Positions 24,499-33,313 are shown, counted from the stretch's first letter. The stretch is 38,412 nucleotides of DNA from an uncultured Roseburia sp. (GCA_910587865.1 CAJUNX010000002.1:117271-155682), one strand, 5' to 3'. Numbers and translations: made by a program. Notes: generated by a model from the letters alone, not told the origin.

Positions 24499-25658
24499 TT
24501 TTCCTCATCACCCGGGAAACCAGGCCATTGAAAAGGCTCCTGCATAAGCTCCAGTTCTGTCTCCTTTGCCTGACTGTATATTGCCTGAATCGTTTCCTCA
24601 GCCAGACCCGTGTTGTCGAAAGCCCCTGAACCGATATATGCGACGCTTTTGGGGACCGCCACATCGATCAGGCCCGTGCAGCCGGCAAAAGCATCGTCGG
24701 CGATCGATGTGACTCCTTCCGGGATGGTTACATGGGTCAGACCCATGCAGCCCGCAAAGGCATACCAGCCGATATCGCGTACACTCCCCGGGATGATCAC
24801 TTCGGTCAGACTCCTGCAGCCCGCAAAGGCTCCGTCGGCAATTTTGATGACGCCGTCCGGGATCACCAGTACGCCAGACGTTATCGGCAGACATTGATAC
24901 AGAACGGAACCGTCCCGATTCAGCAGCAGGCCATTAATGACACAATAAAACGGATTTCCCGCGTCTGCCTGGATTTCACTCAGAGCTGTGCAGTCGGCAA
25001 AGGCTCTGTCAGCAATTTCGACGACGCTTTTCGGAATCACAACGCGGGTCAGATTCGTGCACCGGTAAAAAGCAAATGCGCCGATATGCGTGGTGTACTT
25101 TGGAATCGTCACGCTCGTCAGACCACTGCAGAGCGCAAATGCCTGCCAGCCAATCCTGGTGACGCTCTCCGGAATAATGATACCGGTCAGACCACTGCAG
25201 AACGTCAGGGCATTTTCGCCGATCTCAGTGACACCCTCCGGGATCTTAAGCACGCCGGACTTTGTCGGCGGACAGCTGTGCAGTATCATACCATTCCGTT
25301 CCAGCAGCAGGCCGTCGATGACACAATAGCGCTGATTTCCAGCGTCCACCCGGATTTCCTTCAGATTCACACAATACTGAAGGACTCCGGGCCAGATCCT
25401 GATAACGCTCTTTGGGATGGTGATACCTGTCACGCTGTCACAGTTCTGAAAAGCCCCGTTCCCGATTTCTGTGATACCTTCCGGAATGCTCACATCCCCT
25501 CCCGGGCCATTGTACCTGCCCAAACGTCCTTCGACGACATAAAAGCCGCCCGCCGGCTTAGCCCGATCCGGCTTATGATCTTCCGGCTCTTCATTATCAT
25601 CATTGATAAACCTTTCTTCAAAATCCTCCAGAAAAGTTCTCCAGTTTGTATCCGACAT
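24495..25658 (-). CDS. Leucine-rich repeat (LRR_5/BspA-type) protein
   Basis: A 387-aa protein: ~35 acidic residues, then about ten ~23-residue LRR_5 units of the form 'AFxxCxxLTxVxIPxSVxxIG' (e.g. GAFQNCDSVTGITIPKSV, QAFALCSGLTSVTIPKYT, DAFAGCTGLIDVAVPKSV). Two units are replaced by longer YCVIDGLLLERNGMILH / YCVINGLLLNRDGSVLY segments, a regular alternation. BspA-type repeats bind proteins or ligands, and are often exported; here no signal peptide is seen, so it is probably cytoplasmic and could be the recognition part of the cluster (inference). AAGGAGG precedes the ATG. It is flanked on both sides by the 195-bp repeats. Confidence 0.88.
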   Translation of the reverse strand: MSDTNWRTFLEDFEERFINDDNEEPEDHKPDRAKPAGGFYVVEGRLGRYNGPGGDVSIPEGITEIGNGAFQNCDSVTGITIPKSVIRIWPGVLQYCVNLKEIRVDAGNQRYCVIDGLLLERNGMILHSCPPTKSGVLKIPEGVTEIGENALTFCSGLTGIIIPESVTRIGWQAFALCSGLTSVTIPKYTTHIGAFAFYRCTNLTRVVIPKSVVEIADRAFADCTALSEIQADAGNPFYCVINGLLLNRDGSVLYQCLPITSGVLVIPDGVIKIADGAFAGCRSLTEVIIPGSVRDIGWYAFAGCMGLTHVTIPEGVTSIADDAFAGCTGLIDVAVPKSVAYIGSGAFDNTGLAEETIQAIYSQAKETELELMQEPFQWPGFPGDEEK

Positions 25659-25681
25659 TTGCAGCCTCCTTTTTGTCTTTT

Positions 25682-25765
25682 ACAATATGAAAATACTCCG
25701 TCACCAATGTCCGTCACCGCGCCGCCCGCGAAGGTGACCCGGGTCAGCCCGCAATCTATTGTTTT
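25682..25765 (-). pseudogene. LRR remnant just upstream of the LRR gene
   Basis: On the minus strand it reads DCGLTRVTFAGGAVTDIGDG and ends VFSYC, one LRR_5 unit. It sits between copy B of the 195-bp repeat and the LRR gene's ribosome site, in a different frame from the gene. It indicates that an LRR gene here was duplicated and then mostly deleted. Confidence 0.7.
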
Positions 25766-25960
25766 ATGCCATTCTCCCCGAAGCCGCCGCTGTCGTTTCA
25801 CGGCGTTTCCCTTCTCCCTGACACGCTGGCCCGATTCGGGCATGACGGCGTATTTCCCCGGAGAAGATCTTCTTCGGACGGTCATTCAGTTGTCCATGTG
25901 CGCCTTGCAGATACAAGTATACGGGGCCGGGAAAAATCATTTGTAAATTTTACAAATTAT
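25766..25960 (-). repeat. 195-bp direct repeat, copy B (promoter and leader)
   Basis: Second copy of the segment at 24304-24498, same orientation, no gaps. It contains a perfect ATTTGTAAA-T-TTTACAAAT palindrome, a TATACT box (25921-25916 on minus) and the structured leader, and precedes the LRR remnant and LRR gene. Its right end abuts the plus-strand promoter. Confidence 0.9.
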
Positions 25961-25992
25961 CTTTTGACCGACTGCCAGAATTGTGTTAGGAT
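25916..25992. promoter_or_regulatory. Divergent promoters around a 19-bp palindrome
   Basis: Plus strand: TTGACC (25964-25969), 17 bases, TAGGAT (25987-25992), reading into the 382-aa gene. Minus strand: TATACT (25921-25916), with the best -35, TTTACA, 20 bases away inside the palindrome 25939-25957. The over-long spacing and the palindrome between both promoters suggest one regulator controlling both arms. Confidence 0.65.
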
Positions 25993-26052
25993 AGCCGTGC
26001 GGGGAAAGTCCCGCGCGCCATCCACATTTCAGGAAAGGAACGGTGAACATGT

Positions 26053-27201
26053 ATGGAACTGTCTAAGGAAAAGCTGGAAATCTACGAAAAAAATCTCCAA
26101 AGCCTGCAGGAGGCGGCGGACGAACTCATGCGCCACATGAAAGGCTACGACTATTCCTTCCGGCGGGAGATTACAGATCAGAAGGGAGAGTTTTGTCCGG
26201 AAAAGCTCCGCAGCCTGGTGGAAGAGATGCTCTCCCTTTGGGAAGAAATGCTGCGCACGAATCGCTACCCCAAGGCAGGCTGGGTGAAATCCTACCTTCA
26301 GACGCGGCGGGAGCTGTACGGCCTGTACCTCTATCTGGTCATGCGATGCAGTCTGTGCGAGGGAGGCTACTACTACGCCCTGGACAGAGATCAGAAGGAG
26401 CGGACCGACTTCGCCTTCCTGCTGGAGAATGCAAAGTGGTTCTCCCGATGCTGGTGTATCACGGACGGTCCGGACGGGACCACGCAGAATGAGCCGGCCG
26501 GGGGGTATGACAGGCAGTTCGGCTTTCATCTGTATTCTCCCATCAATCATTATCTTACCTTTAAGGAATTGAACGTAAGATCCCTGGATGACGACTGGGC
26601 TCTGACCCCTCCGCATCTGAGGGTCGAAAAATGGCGCTATAAGACGGCAAAGACCGGGGAAACCGGGAAGACAAAACAGCCGGAGGAAACGGAACAGCCG
26701 GAGGAAACGGAACAGCCGGAGCAGACCGGGGAGACGGAACAGCCGGATATGGACGACGACGATCTCTTTTATGAGGAAGAATACGATGACGACATCCTGG
26801 CCGACGCCTTCCCGGATCCCGGGGAAGACGATTTCTGGAGTCCCCTGGATGTTCTGGATGAGGAGGACCGCACCGCATGGCTGGAAGCCGAGTATGAGCA
26901 GGAGAGCAGGCTGGCGACCAGAAACCTGGATCTGTTGTTTCTGGTCCAGCAATTTGGGGGTCTGGATGAGTATCGCTCCGCCTGCGAACGCTTTGCAGAG
27001 CTCTTTCGGAAGGCGGGGACACAGATCCCCCAGGATTTTTATCAGGATCTGGAAGAGATCGTAAACGTGTATCTGGGTCAGCATAAGATCGCCCCCCTGG
27101 CGGATACGGACAAGGCACTGAATGTGTACAGCCGCATCTGTGAAGGACCTCTCCGGCTGGCGAAATCATATGGAAAGGAGCTGCAATGGAAAGCCCTGTG
27201 A
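26053..27201 (+). CDS. Unknown protein with acidic linker, 382 aa
   Basis: First gene of the plus-strand arm. An N-terminal helical, aromatic domain (residues ~1-200; SLQEAADELMRHMKGYDYSF, YLYLVMRCSLCEGGYYYALD) is joined by a low-complexity linker of PEETEQ repeats and a DMDDDDLFYEEEYDDD acid run (~205-255) to a C-terminal helical domain (~290-382; LDLLFLVQQFGGLDEYRSAC). No signal peptide, membrane helix or catalytic motif is visible and I do not recognise a family. ATG 26053 is the first in-frame ATG after AAAGGAA; an out-of-frame ATG four bases earlier gives only MYGTV. The next gene overlaps its end by 16 bp, so the two are coupled. Confidence 0.75.
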   Translation: MELSKEKLEIYEKNLQSLQEAADELMRHMKGYDYSFRREITDQKGEFCPEKLRSLVEEMLSLWEEMLRTNRYPKAGWVKSYLQTRRELYGLYLYLVMRCSLCEGGYYYALDRDQKERTDFAFLLENAKWFSRCWCITDGPDGTTQNEPAGGYDRQFGFHLYSPINHYLTFKELNVRSLDDDWALTPPHLRVEKWRYKTAKTGETGKTKQPEETEQPEETEQPEQTGETEQPDMDDDDLFYEEEYDDDILADAFPDPGEDDFWSPLDVLDEEDRTAWLEAEYEQESRLATRNLDLLFLVQQFGGLDEYRSACERFAELFRKAGTQIPQDFYQDLEEIVNVYLGQHKIAPLADTDKALNVYSRICEGPLRLAKSYGKELQWKAL

Positions 27202-28838
27202 ACACGATCCGCGACAATTTCTACCGCGATCTGATCCTCGAATATACCGGCAGGGGGGAACAATCCTTCCTGTACCGGTACTTTTGGGCGGACAGCATAT
27301 CGGGGCTTCTGGAGGAGCATTTCCCCGGGCTTTTGAAAAAATGGACCACGCGCCTGAAAGACGAACCCCTGACCACCCTGACCGCCCTGATCAGGAAAGA
27401 CCTGGCTGAAAACCTGAAGGAAAATCCCGGCCGGGCTGCAGATAAGCTGTTGAAAACAGCGCCAAAAAAAGGGTCCCGCGCCGCAGACAGGCCGTCAGAA
27501 AGAGCGCCAAAGAGAGATTACCAGACGTTCTGGGAAGCGCTCTGGCTGAATGATGCAGGATACCGGGCGGGACTGATCGGGGAAGCCGACTATTACCTGT
27601 GGCTGCTGGAATACCTGGCAGTACACGATGTCTATTATAAGGATACCAGCATGTGGGATCAGCGCGACTGCCTGAATACCCTGCTGCAGAAAGGCCTGCA
27701 GGAGGAAGGGAGGATGCCGGGCTGCCGGAAGCGAAAGAGCAATACAAAGAACGGTGCAGCGGGTGAGATCATATTCACCACGGCACAGCTGAAAAAGGAT
27801 CTGGCGGAACTGGCGAAAAAGCTGCGCATGGAGCATGAGGCAGGCGGGACAGAGATTTCCGCCCGACTGCACGGCCTGAAATGCTACGTCGGAACGGGAA
27901 TCGACAAAAAACTGACAGACTACCTGCCCTGGCTGACCGGCCGTCTGAAGCGGATGGCGCTCCATTCCCGGATCAAGACCTGGCTGGAGTACAGCGGATA
28001 TCCCCTGATTAAGCCGGCGGCAGATACCGGGGAAGATGACCGTACAGAGCCTTTTACCACAGGATCACGAAAGAAGCGTGACTTTTCCATGCGACTGTTC
28101 GAGGCTTACTGCAACAGCCCGCGGGGCTACGAGATCCGTAAAAAAAATCCGGTTGCCGACGCGGTTCCAAATGGCTGGCGCATGAACTCCGCCGGATTCT
28201 GCATGCTGGATCCGGACCAGATCAGCGCACTGCAATCTGCCCTTGAAAAGAGCAAAGCGACGTCTTTTAACATTCCGCTGGCAGTGGATCTGTACAGCGG
28301 CTGCGTTTTTTTCCTGGCAGGAAAAAAAATGTACGAGGCGGTATACCGCCGGGAGGCAGAGGAGCGGAAAGAGGCGTATGAAATAGCGAAAAAGTCCAGG
28401 AAGGAGCTGGAACAAAGGATACAGCGTGATCCCGACCACACGGAAACGCTCGGAAAAGAGCTCGCAGACGCAGAAAAGGATTGTCTCATGGCGATGAAGG
28501 AATACAGACGCGCGGCAGAAGCATGGAGTAAGTTTATGAACCGGCAGAACCGCTTCTGTTTTGACTATCTCCGCCTGGATGAAACGCACCTAAAGCGTTT
28601 TCCCGGAGACGTGCGGGGCGCGTTCCGGCTGGGCCCCCACTTTCTTGAAAACGCAGGGGAAAGAAGCCAGAGCTGCGGGCTCATCCTGAACGAATTCCAA
28701 TGGTACTGCGAACGCGGGGAAAACAGTCCCCGCGCACGGGTCCGGAGGTTCAATCGGGAACAGCCTGCCGGCATCCCGGATCCGGACATGTTTCTTTGGG
28801 CTTTTGATGATTGTTTCACACATATATCACAAAAATGA
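27186..28838 (+). CDS. Unknown protein, 550 aa
   Basis: Second gene of the plus arm, starting inside the end of the 382-aa gene with AAAGGAG six bases before the ATG. Residues 1-~80 are helical and aromatic (ILEYTGRGEQSFLYRYFWAD), followed by a Lys/Arg/Pro-rich linker (~85-115), a second domain with YQTFWEALWLNDAGYRAGLI, a coiled coil (~385-440; EERKEAYEIAKKSRKELEQR), and a C-terminal segment FCFDYLRLDETHLKRFPGDV. No known domain is evident. The strong coupling and shared divergent promoter suggest it forms a complex with the 382-aa protein. The long minus-strand frames opposite both genes are shadows. Confidence 0.75.
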   Translation: MESPVNTIRDNFYRDLILEYTGRGEQSFLYRYFWADSISGLLEEHFPGLLKKWTTRLKDEPLTTLTALIRKDLAENLKENPGRAADKLLKTAPKKGSRAADRPSERAPKRDYQTFWEALWLNDAGYRAGLIGEADYYLWLLEYLAVHDVYYKDTSMWDQRDCLNTLLQKGLQEEGRMPGCRKRKSNTKNGAAGEIIFTTAQLKKDLAELAKKLRMEHEAGGTEISARLHGLKCYVGTGIDKKLTDYLPWLTGRLKRMALHSRIKTWLEYSGYPLIKPAADTGEDDRTEPFTTGSRKKRDFSMRLFEAYCNSPRGYEIRKKNPVADAVPNGWRMNSAGFCMLDPDQISALQSALEKSKATSFNIPLAVDLYSGCVFFLAGKKMYEAVYRREAEERKEAYEIAKKSRKELEQRIQRDPDHTETLGKELADAEKDCLMAMKEYRRAAEAWSKFMNRQNRFCFDYLRLDETHLKRFPGDVRGAFRLGPHFLENAGERSQSCGLILNEFQWYCERGENSPRARVRRFNREQPAGIPDPDMFLWAFDDCFTHISQK

Positions 28839-29059
28839 TGAACAATTACATTGAATACTTACGAAAACTAAACATTTTAACCAGACTTGACCTGCTTTTG
28901 CTCCGCCCGGATGAAACGGTCGTTGCGGATTTTACTCATTATACCCAACACAAAATGATCCGAAACCGCAGAGCGGAGGCGAGAAAGAAATTTCTGGCAC
29001 GGATTCTCCCGCTGTTTGCCGATATGCCGGATTACCCGGGCACCGACACGCCCGCCTGA
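28835..29059 (+). CDS. Possible third gene of the plus arm, 74 aa
   Basis: ATG 28835 overlaps the stop of the 550-aa gene (ATGA). The peptide starts MMNNYIEYLRKLNILTRLDL and has a basic middle (HKMIRNRRAEARKKFLARIL). The first part is more AT-rich than its surroundings. Its last ~20 codons overlap the AraC remnant in another frame, so the end may be an accident of the junction. Function unknown. Confidence 0.4.
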   Translation: MMNNYIEYLRKLNILTRLDLLLLRPDETVVADFTHYTQHKMIRNRRAEARKKFLARILPLFADMPDYPGTDTPA

Positions 29060-29259
29060 TTCATCAGGAATGCGGGTGCAGCTTTTCGGAGCTGCTTCAC
29101 CGGATCCGCTGCCAAACGGCCACCGATTTTCTCAAATACGGAGCAGGCGTCAGCGAGACCGCGGAAAAATGCGGCTATAAAACCAGCTCACAGTTCTGTC
29201 ATGCTTTTCAGAAGCGGTACGGCATCTCCCCGAAAAAATGGCAGCGGGAGCACACGTAA
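29038..29259 (+). pseudogene. AraC-family regulator remnant
   Basis: The frame ending at TAA 29257-29259 reads ARLIHQECGCSFSELLHRIR and then CQTATDFLKYGAGVSETAEK, then CGYKTSSQFCHAFQKRYGIS and PKKWQREHT. This is the two-helix-turn-helix end of an AraC regulator. The effector domain and the first helices are missing, and stops occur upstream in this frame. It precedes a sulfatase remnant on the same strand, a usual partner order. Confidence 0.7.
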
Positions 29260-29393
29260 GCTCTCCTGCCTCTTTGTACCGGCACAGTCTTTGCAAAACC
29301 TTTCTTTTTATCAATATCAGAACATTTCTGTCAAATACAGGCAAAAGCTTTCTGCCCCCTTTCCCTATAATGAGATCATTGAAAGGGGGTAAC

Positions 29394-30024
29394 ATGAGAC
29401 CAAATATCATTATTTTCAACCCGGACGAGATGCGGGCCGATGCGCTGGGTCACTTAGGGAACCCCGCGGCGCACACGCCTTTCCTGGATCGGCTGGCGGC
29501 GACGGAGGCCGTGTCCTTCCGGAACGCGTTCTGTCAGAATCCGGTCTGCGTGCCGAGCCGGTGCAGCTTTACCACCGGTCTGTACCCGCACGTAAACGGG
29601 CACCGCACCATGGCGCATCTCCTCCATGAGGGTGAAGAAACCATATTCAGCGAATTAAAGGACAGCGGCTATTATGTGTGGATGAACGCGAGAAACGACC
29701 TCATCGCCGCGCAGGAGAGCGGAGCCATGGAGCGCCACGCCAGCGAGATTTATTACGGCGGAAACACGGAATGTGATCGACGATCCGGACTATCTTCCCC
29801 TGATCCGGGAACTGGAACAAAAGCTCCGCTTATGGCTGATGCGAACGGCAGATATTGTTCCGTACCGGTATGACAGACGGTTTTCGGAAGAAATGGTCTG
29901 GTCAAAGGTAAAGCGTATGGTTCCGCCGGAATACAAAGAAAAAATCCGCGATAAAATCCGATCCGGGGCAAATATGTTTCTTTTGATTCACGAATGTCAG
30001 AAACGATTCGGCAGCACCGGATGA
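29394..30024 (+). pseudogene. Sulfatase with internal deletion
   Basis: ATG 29394 (AAAGGGGG upstream, TATAAT at 29366-29371) starts MRPNIIIFNPDEMRADALGH. The active-site motif is of the Cys type: CVPSRCSFTTG (the first Cys would be the formylglycine). The N-terminal part runs to about residue 125 (YYGGN), then the true C-terminus continues one frame over from about 29771: VIDDPDYLPLIRELEQKL and YDRRFSEEMVWSKVKRMVPP. The middle ~250 residues of a normal arylsulfatase are gone and the frame is shifted, so there is no active enzyme. It belonged to a sulfated-glycan locus with the AraC remnant and the downstream transporter. Confidence 0.8.
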
Positions 30025-30103
30025 CAGGTACAGACTCCGGACACCCTGTGGACGGCACGATCTGGCCTGCTGTCCGCGCAAAAATACATTGAGGAGAATT
30101 GCT

Positions 30104-31192
30104 ATGAACAAGAAAATGAAAAGCGCACCGTTTTACGAAATCTTTTTCCTGACGATGATCGCGATCACTGCGAACTTAAATACCCAGCTCGGCAGCTTCT
30201 TAAGCTACTATTTAAACGGCATCGTCGGATTCGGCGTGGTGCTCGCCGGAAGCTTTGTCACGATCTTCCGTATCTGGGACGCGGTGACGAATCTTGGCAT
30301 GGGAACCGTCGCCGACCGGACAAAGACGAAATTCGACCGGTTCACGCCGTACATGCTGACCGGAGCCATAGGCGCCATGATTATCGGCCAGCTGATGATC
30401 AACCTGCCGCCGGTTCTCCCGGAGGGGAATATCAGAAAAGCCGGTTTTATCGTTCTTTACATGCTGTTTATCGTCTTTACCACTATGGAAGTAAGCGGCC
30501 TGCGCTCCACCTCCCAGGTGTGCATCAGAGACCAGAAGCAGCGCGCCACGTTCGGCATGGTAAACGGCATTTATGTCACGATTTACTATTTCGTGGCAAA
30601 TATGTACATTTATTCCAGGCTGATGCCGCGGACAAAGGGCTTTCATCTTCCGTTTTTCCAGACTCTGATCACGGTATTTACAATCGTCGGTCTGATCGCA
30701 ACGCTGCTCTACCTGGCATTTTATTACAAATACGACAAAAACGCCGTGATGGAGGAGCAGGGAAAGAAGCAGGAAAAGGTCACCTTAAAAGACGCGCTGC
30801 ATCTGTTCCGCACCAACCGCCCGTTTCTGATGCTGATTCTCTCCGCGGGCTCCGACAAGCTCGCGACCACCTTACAGGGAAACGCAACCGTCGTGGTCAT
30901 CATGTTCGCCATCGCGGTGGGAAATGCAAAGCTTAATTCCGCCATCAACGGCTACACGATGATTCCCAGCATTATCATGATCCTGCTCGGACTCGGCGCG
31001 ATCGGCCGGAAATACGGGACAAAAAAAGCCATGGTCATTTCCAGCTGGGGCGGTATCGTCACCTGCGTGCTCGGCATTCTGCTCTGGGTGTTCGGAAATT
31101 ATAAGACCTTAAACTTCCCGAGCTACGAGGGATTTTCGGGCTGGAACTTCTTTACGCTCGCCTTCCTGATCCTGACCGTAATTATTCCTCTC
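30104..31192 (+). pseudogene. Truncated GPH/MFS sugar transporter
   Basis: MNKKMKSAPFYEIFFLTMIA with multiple membrane helices and the GPH hallmark RIWDAVTNLGMGTVADRTKTK after helix 2 identify a glycoside-pentoside-hexuronide cation symporter. ATG 30104 has GAGGAG at 30091-30096. About 360 residues remain; after FFTLAFLILTVII the family sequence stops and the frame continues to 31339 as antisense of an incoming ABC ATPase gene. The last two or three helices are missing, so transport is unlikely. It is the third decayed member of the AraC-sulfatase-transporter operon. Confidence 0.82.
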
Positions 31193-31813
31193 TTTCAAAT
31201 GTCCTCTTCTAATTTCCAGTACCATATCTGCCTGCTTTGCTACCTCGCCGGAGTGCGTCACTACTACAACGCATTTTCCAAATGTATGTGCGCTTTCTTT
31301 CAAAATCGCTGTGATTTCCCCGGCGGTATCTTCGTCTAAGTTCCCGGTCGGTTCGTCCGCAAGAATAACCGGAGCGTCAGACGCTAATGCCCGCGCAATC
31401 GCTACACGCTGCTGCTGACCGCCGGACAATTTCAGTACATTCCGTGATATTTCATCTTGTTTCAGTCCCAAACGTTCCAAAATAGGTATCGCGTCTTGTT
31501 TCGCTGTTAGCTGTACATTTTCAAGCGGTGTCATGTAGTCAATCAGATTGTAGCTTTGGAAAATCAGCGAAATGTGGTTTCTGCGGTGATATTCCAATCC
31601 TTTTGCCGTAATGTTCTCCCCGTTAAATAGGACTTCGCCTTTGGTTGGTGTATCAAGTCCCCCCAAGAGGGACAGCAACGTTGTCTTACCCGATCCCGAC
31701 GAACCAAGAATAGCATATAATTTACCCTCTTCCAGCTCTGCGCTGATGTTTGATAAAATAGATTTCCCCTTTTCGTAAGAATAGGAAATATTTTGCAGTT
31801 CCAATGTTGGCAT
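31109..31813 (-). CDS. ABC exporter ATPase (Vex2/SalX type), 3' end replaced
   Basis: Complete ATPase motifs: Walker A GSSGSGKTT, Q-loop FQSYNLID, signature LSGGQQQR, Walker B VILADEPTGNLDED and H-loop VVVTHSGEVA. This is the lolD/macB-type family that works with FtsX-like permeases in peptide or bacitracin-type export. Natural sequence ends about EIRRGHLKER near 31195; the last ~25 codons (to 31109) are read from the antisense of the transporter gene, showing that the original stop was lost at the junction. AAAGGAGG precedes the ATG. It follows the permease by 13 bp. The protein may still work. Confidence 0.87.
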   Translation of the reverse strand: MPTLELQNISYSYEKGKSILSNISAELEEGKLYAILGSSGSGKTTLLSLLGGLDTPTKGEVLFNGENITAKGLEYHRRNHISLIFQSYNLIDYMTPLENVQLTAKQDAIPILERLGLKQDEISRNVLKLSGGQQQRVAIARALASDAPVILADEPTGNLDEDTAGEITAILKESAHTFGKCVVVVTHSGEVAKQADMVLEIRRGHLKERNNYGQDQEGERKEVPARKSLVAREV

Positions 31814-31826
31814 GATGGTTCCTCCT

Positions 31827-33257
31827 TTAACTCATTTTAGACAGAATTTCCCGTGGCTTTAGGCGCATAACTGTGACAGACGATATGCTAACAGCCACGA
31901 TAATAATTACAAAGCCAATTAAATAGAGTACGATAAGGCTATCCAGCCCTACGGAAACATGAATACCGTTTTCTGCGGGTAAGGGTCTTTGGATAAGGGT
32001 ATCTTCCCCCACTTCGACAGCAGTAGCAGCGGAGCTGCTATTATCTTCCTGCTCTACCTGTACACTCTGTTCCAACAAGTGATTACCGATTTGTCCCGCA
32101 ATGGCATTACTTGTAAAATAGGAAAGTCCGAAGGCAAAGACAGCGATCAGCAGCACTTCTATTAAGTATTGTCCAATAATAGATGATTTCCGAATACCCA
32201 CGGACAGGAACACTCCGATCTCATGGATACGGGTTTTTGTCCAAAGGGTCAGGATCAAAGCAAGTATGATAGCACTAACAACGATAATGACTGCCAGCAG
32301 TGTAACAACTAATTCATTCAGTGTAGCCAGCGGAGCGGCAGCGTTTTCGTAGGTTTCATTGTCCTCCTCCACGGTAAAGGCTTTCCAGTCAATTCCCGGC
32401 AAAGCTCTTACAGCTGCCACCACCTGCGCCATGTTTTGAGGGTCGTCTATGGTGACATGGAGCGCAGAAAAACCGTAATTAATTTCTCCACCGTCAAATT
32501 CTTTCGAGGTCTGCAAATCCACAAATATACGGTTTTGGATTTTGTCGTAGGTGGTGACGGTTTCCCCAAACTGTTCCACCGCATTTGGGGTAAACAGCCC
32601 TATAATCTGCACCTTGATTTCCGGCCCGGTAAAGCCGTTTTCTTCCATGCTGTAGCTATGGGCGGTGAGATAATCCCCGATTTTCAATTCGTTTCTCTCC
32701 GCTAAGTCCCGACTGATGATTGCCACATGGGTATCGTCAGCGGAGATATGCCGCCCCTCTGCCAGTGTCAGTGTGCCGGTGGTGAAAAGTTCATCGTCCT
32801 CCGTGTTGCATACGCCCAGCGTCTTTGTGTAGCCCTGATACTTCGCATCAGTTGAGATCGTTCCGGGAAACAGGGAAAGATCATCGAATGGCAATAGATT
32901 GTCCTGCCTTGCACTACAATACTTTACGCCGGGAACACCTTTGATAGCTGCAATATTCTCCGGGGTAAATTGTACAGTAGAATACATGAGAAAGCTGCTT
33001 GTTGTCTTGCCAGTTTCCTCGTCCACTTCATCTTTGACGGGTTCTTTCACTACATAGGGGCTATTGCTCCAATCCACAAACACATCAAATTTGCCACCCA
33101 GGCTCTGCCGAAGAGTAAGCTGTGCAGCTTCCGACGCTTTCCAAATAGAAAGGCCTGTTAAAACAAAGGTCGCCATAACTAGCAATATGGCGAATAGGAG
33201 AATTGTTTTTCCCCGTTTTCGTATGACGTATAAAAACGCCCTTTTGAAAATACTCAT
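31827..33257 (-). CDS. FtsX-like ABC exporter permease (Vex type)
   Basis: A 476-aa permease: N-terminal helix (MSIFKRAFLYVIRKRGKT then ILLFAILLVMATFVLTGLS), a large extracellular MacB-like domain of ~270 residues, then three C-terminal helices (LLAVIIVVSAIILALILTLW, IEVLLIAVFAFGLSYF, LIGFVIIIVAVSISS), the FtsX arrangement. It forms an exporter with the ATPase gene. ATG 33257 is chosen for GGAGG nine bases upstream. In vex-type loci a second permease follows the ATPase; here it is absent because the block is cut at ~31195. Confidence 0.87.
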   Translation of the reverse strand: MSIFKRAFLYVIRKRGKTILLFAILLVMATFVLTGLSIWKASEAAQLTLRQSLGGKFDVFVDWSNSPYVVKEPVKDEVDEETGKTTSSFLMYSTVQFTPENIAAIKGVPGVKYCSARQDNLLPFDDLSLFPGTISTDAKYQGYTKTLGVCNTEDDELFTTGTLTLAEGRHISADDTHVAIISRDLAERNELKIGDYLTAHSYSMEENGFTGPEIKVQIIGLFTPNAVEQFGETVTTYDKIQNRIFVDLQTSKEFDGGEINYGFSALHVTIDDPQNMAQVVAAVRALPGIDWKAFTVEEDNETYENAAAPLATLNELVVTLLAVIIVVSAIILALILTLWTKTRIHEIGVFLSVGIRKSSIIGQYLIEVLLIAVFAFGLSYFTSNAIAGQIGNHLLEQSVQVEQEDNSSSAATAVEVGEDTLIQRPLPAENGIHVSVGLDSLIVLYLIGFVIIIVAVSISSVTVMRLKPREILSKMS

Positions 33258-33313
33258 TTTTTGTACCTCCATTGATAAGCTGTTCTTCTGAACGCTCTCA
33301 TAGAGTAATCTTC

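Noticed and set aside
24732..25946. 404-aa open frame on the plus strand
   Set aside because: Antisense of the LRR gene; its repeats only mirror the LRR units, and it runs through both repeat and leader.
26029..27084. 351-aa open frame on the minus strand
   Set aside because: It lies wholly opposite the 382-aa gene, has Leu/Arg/Pro-rich low-complexity content caused by the PEETEQ linker, and no ribosome site.
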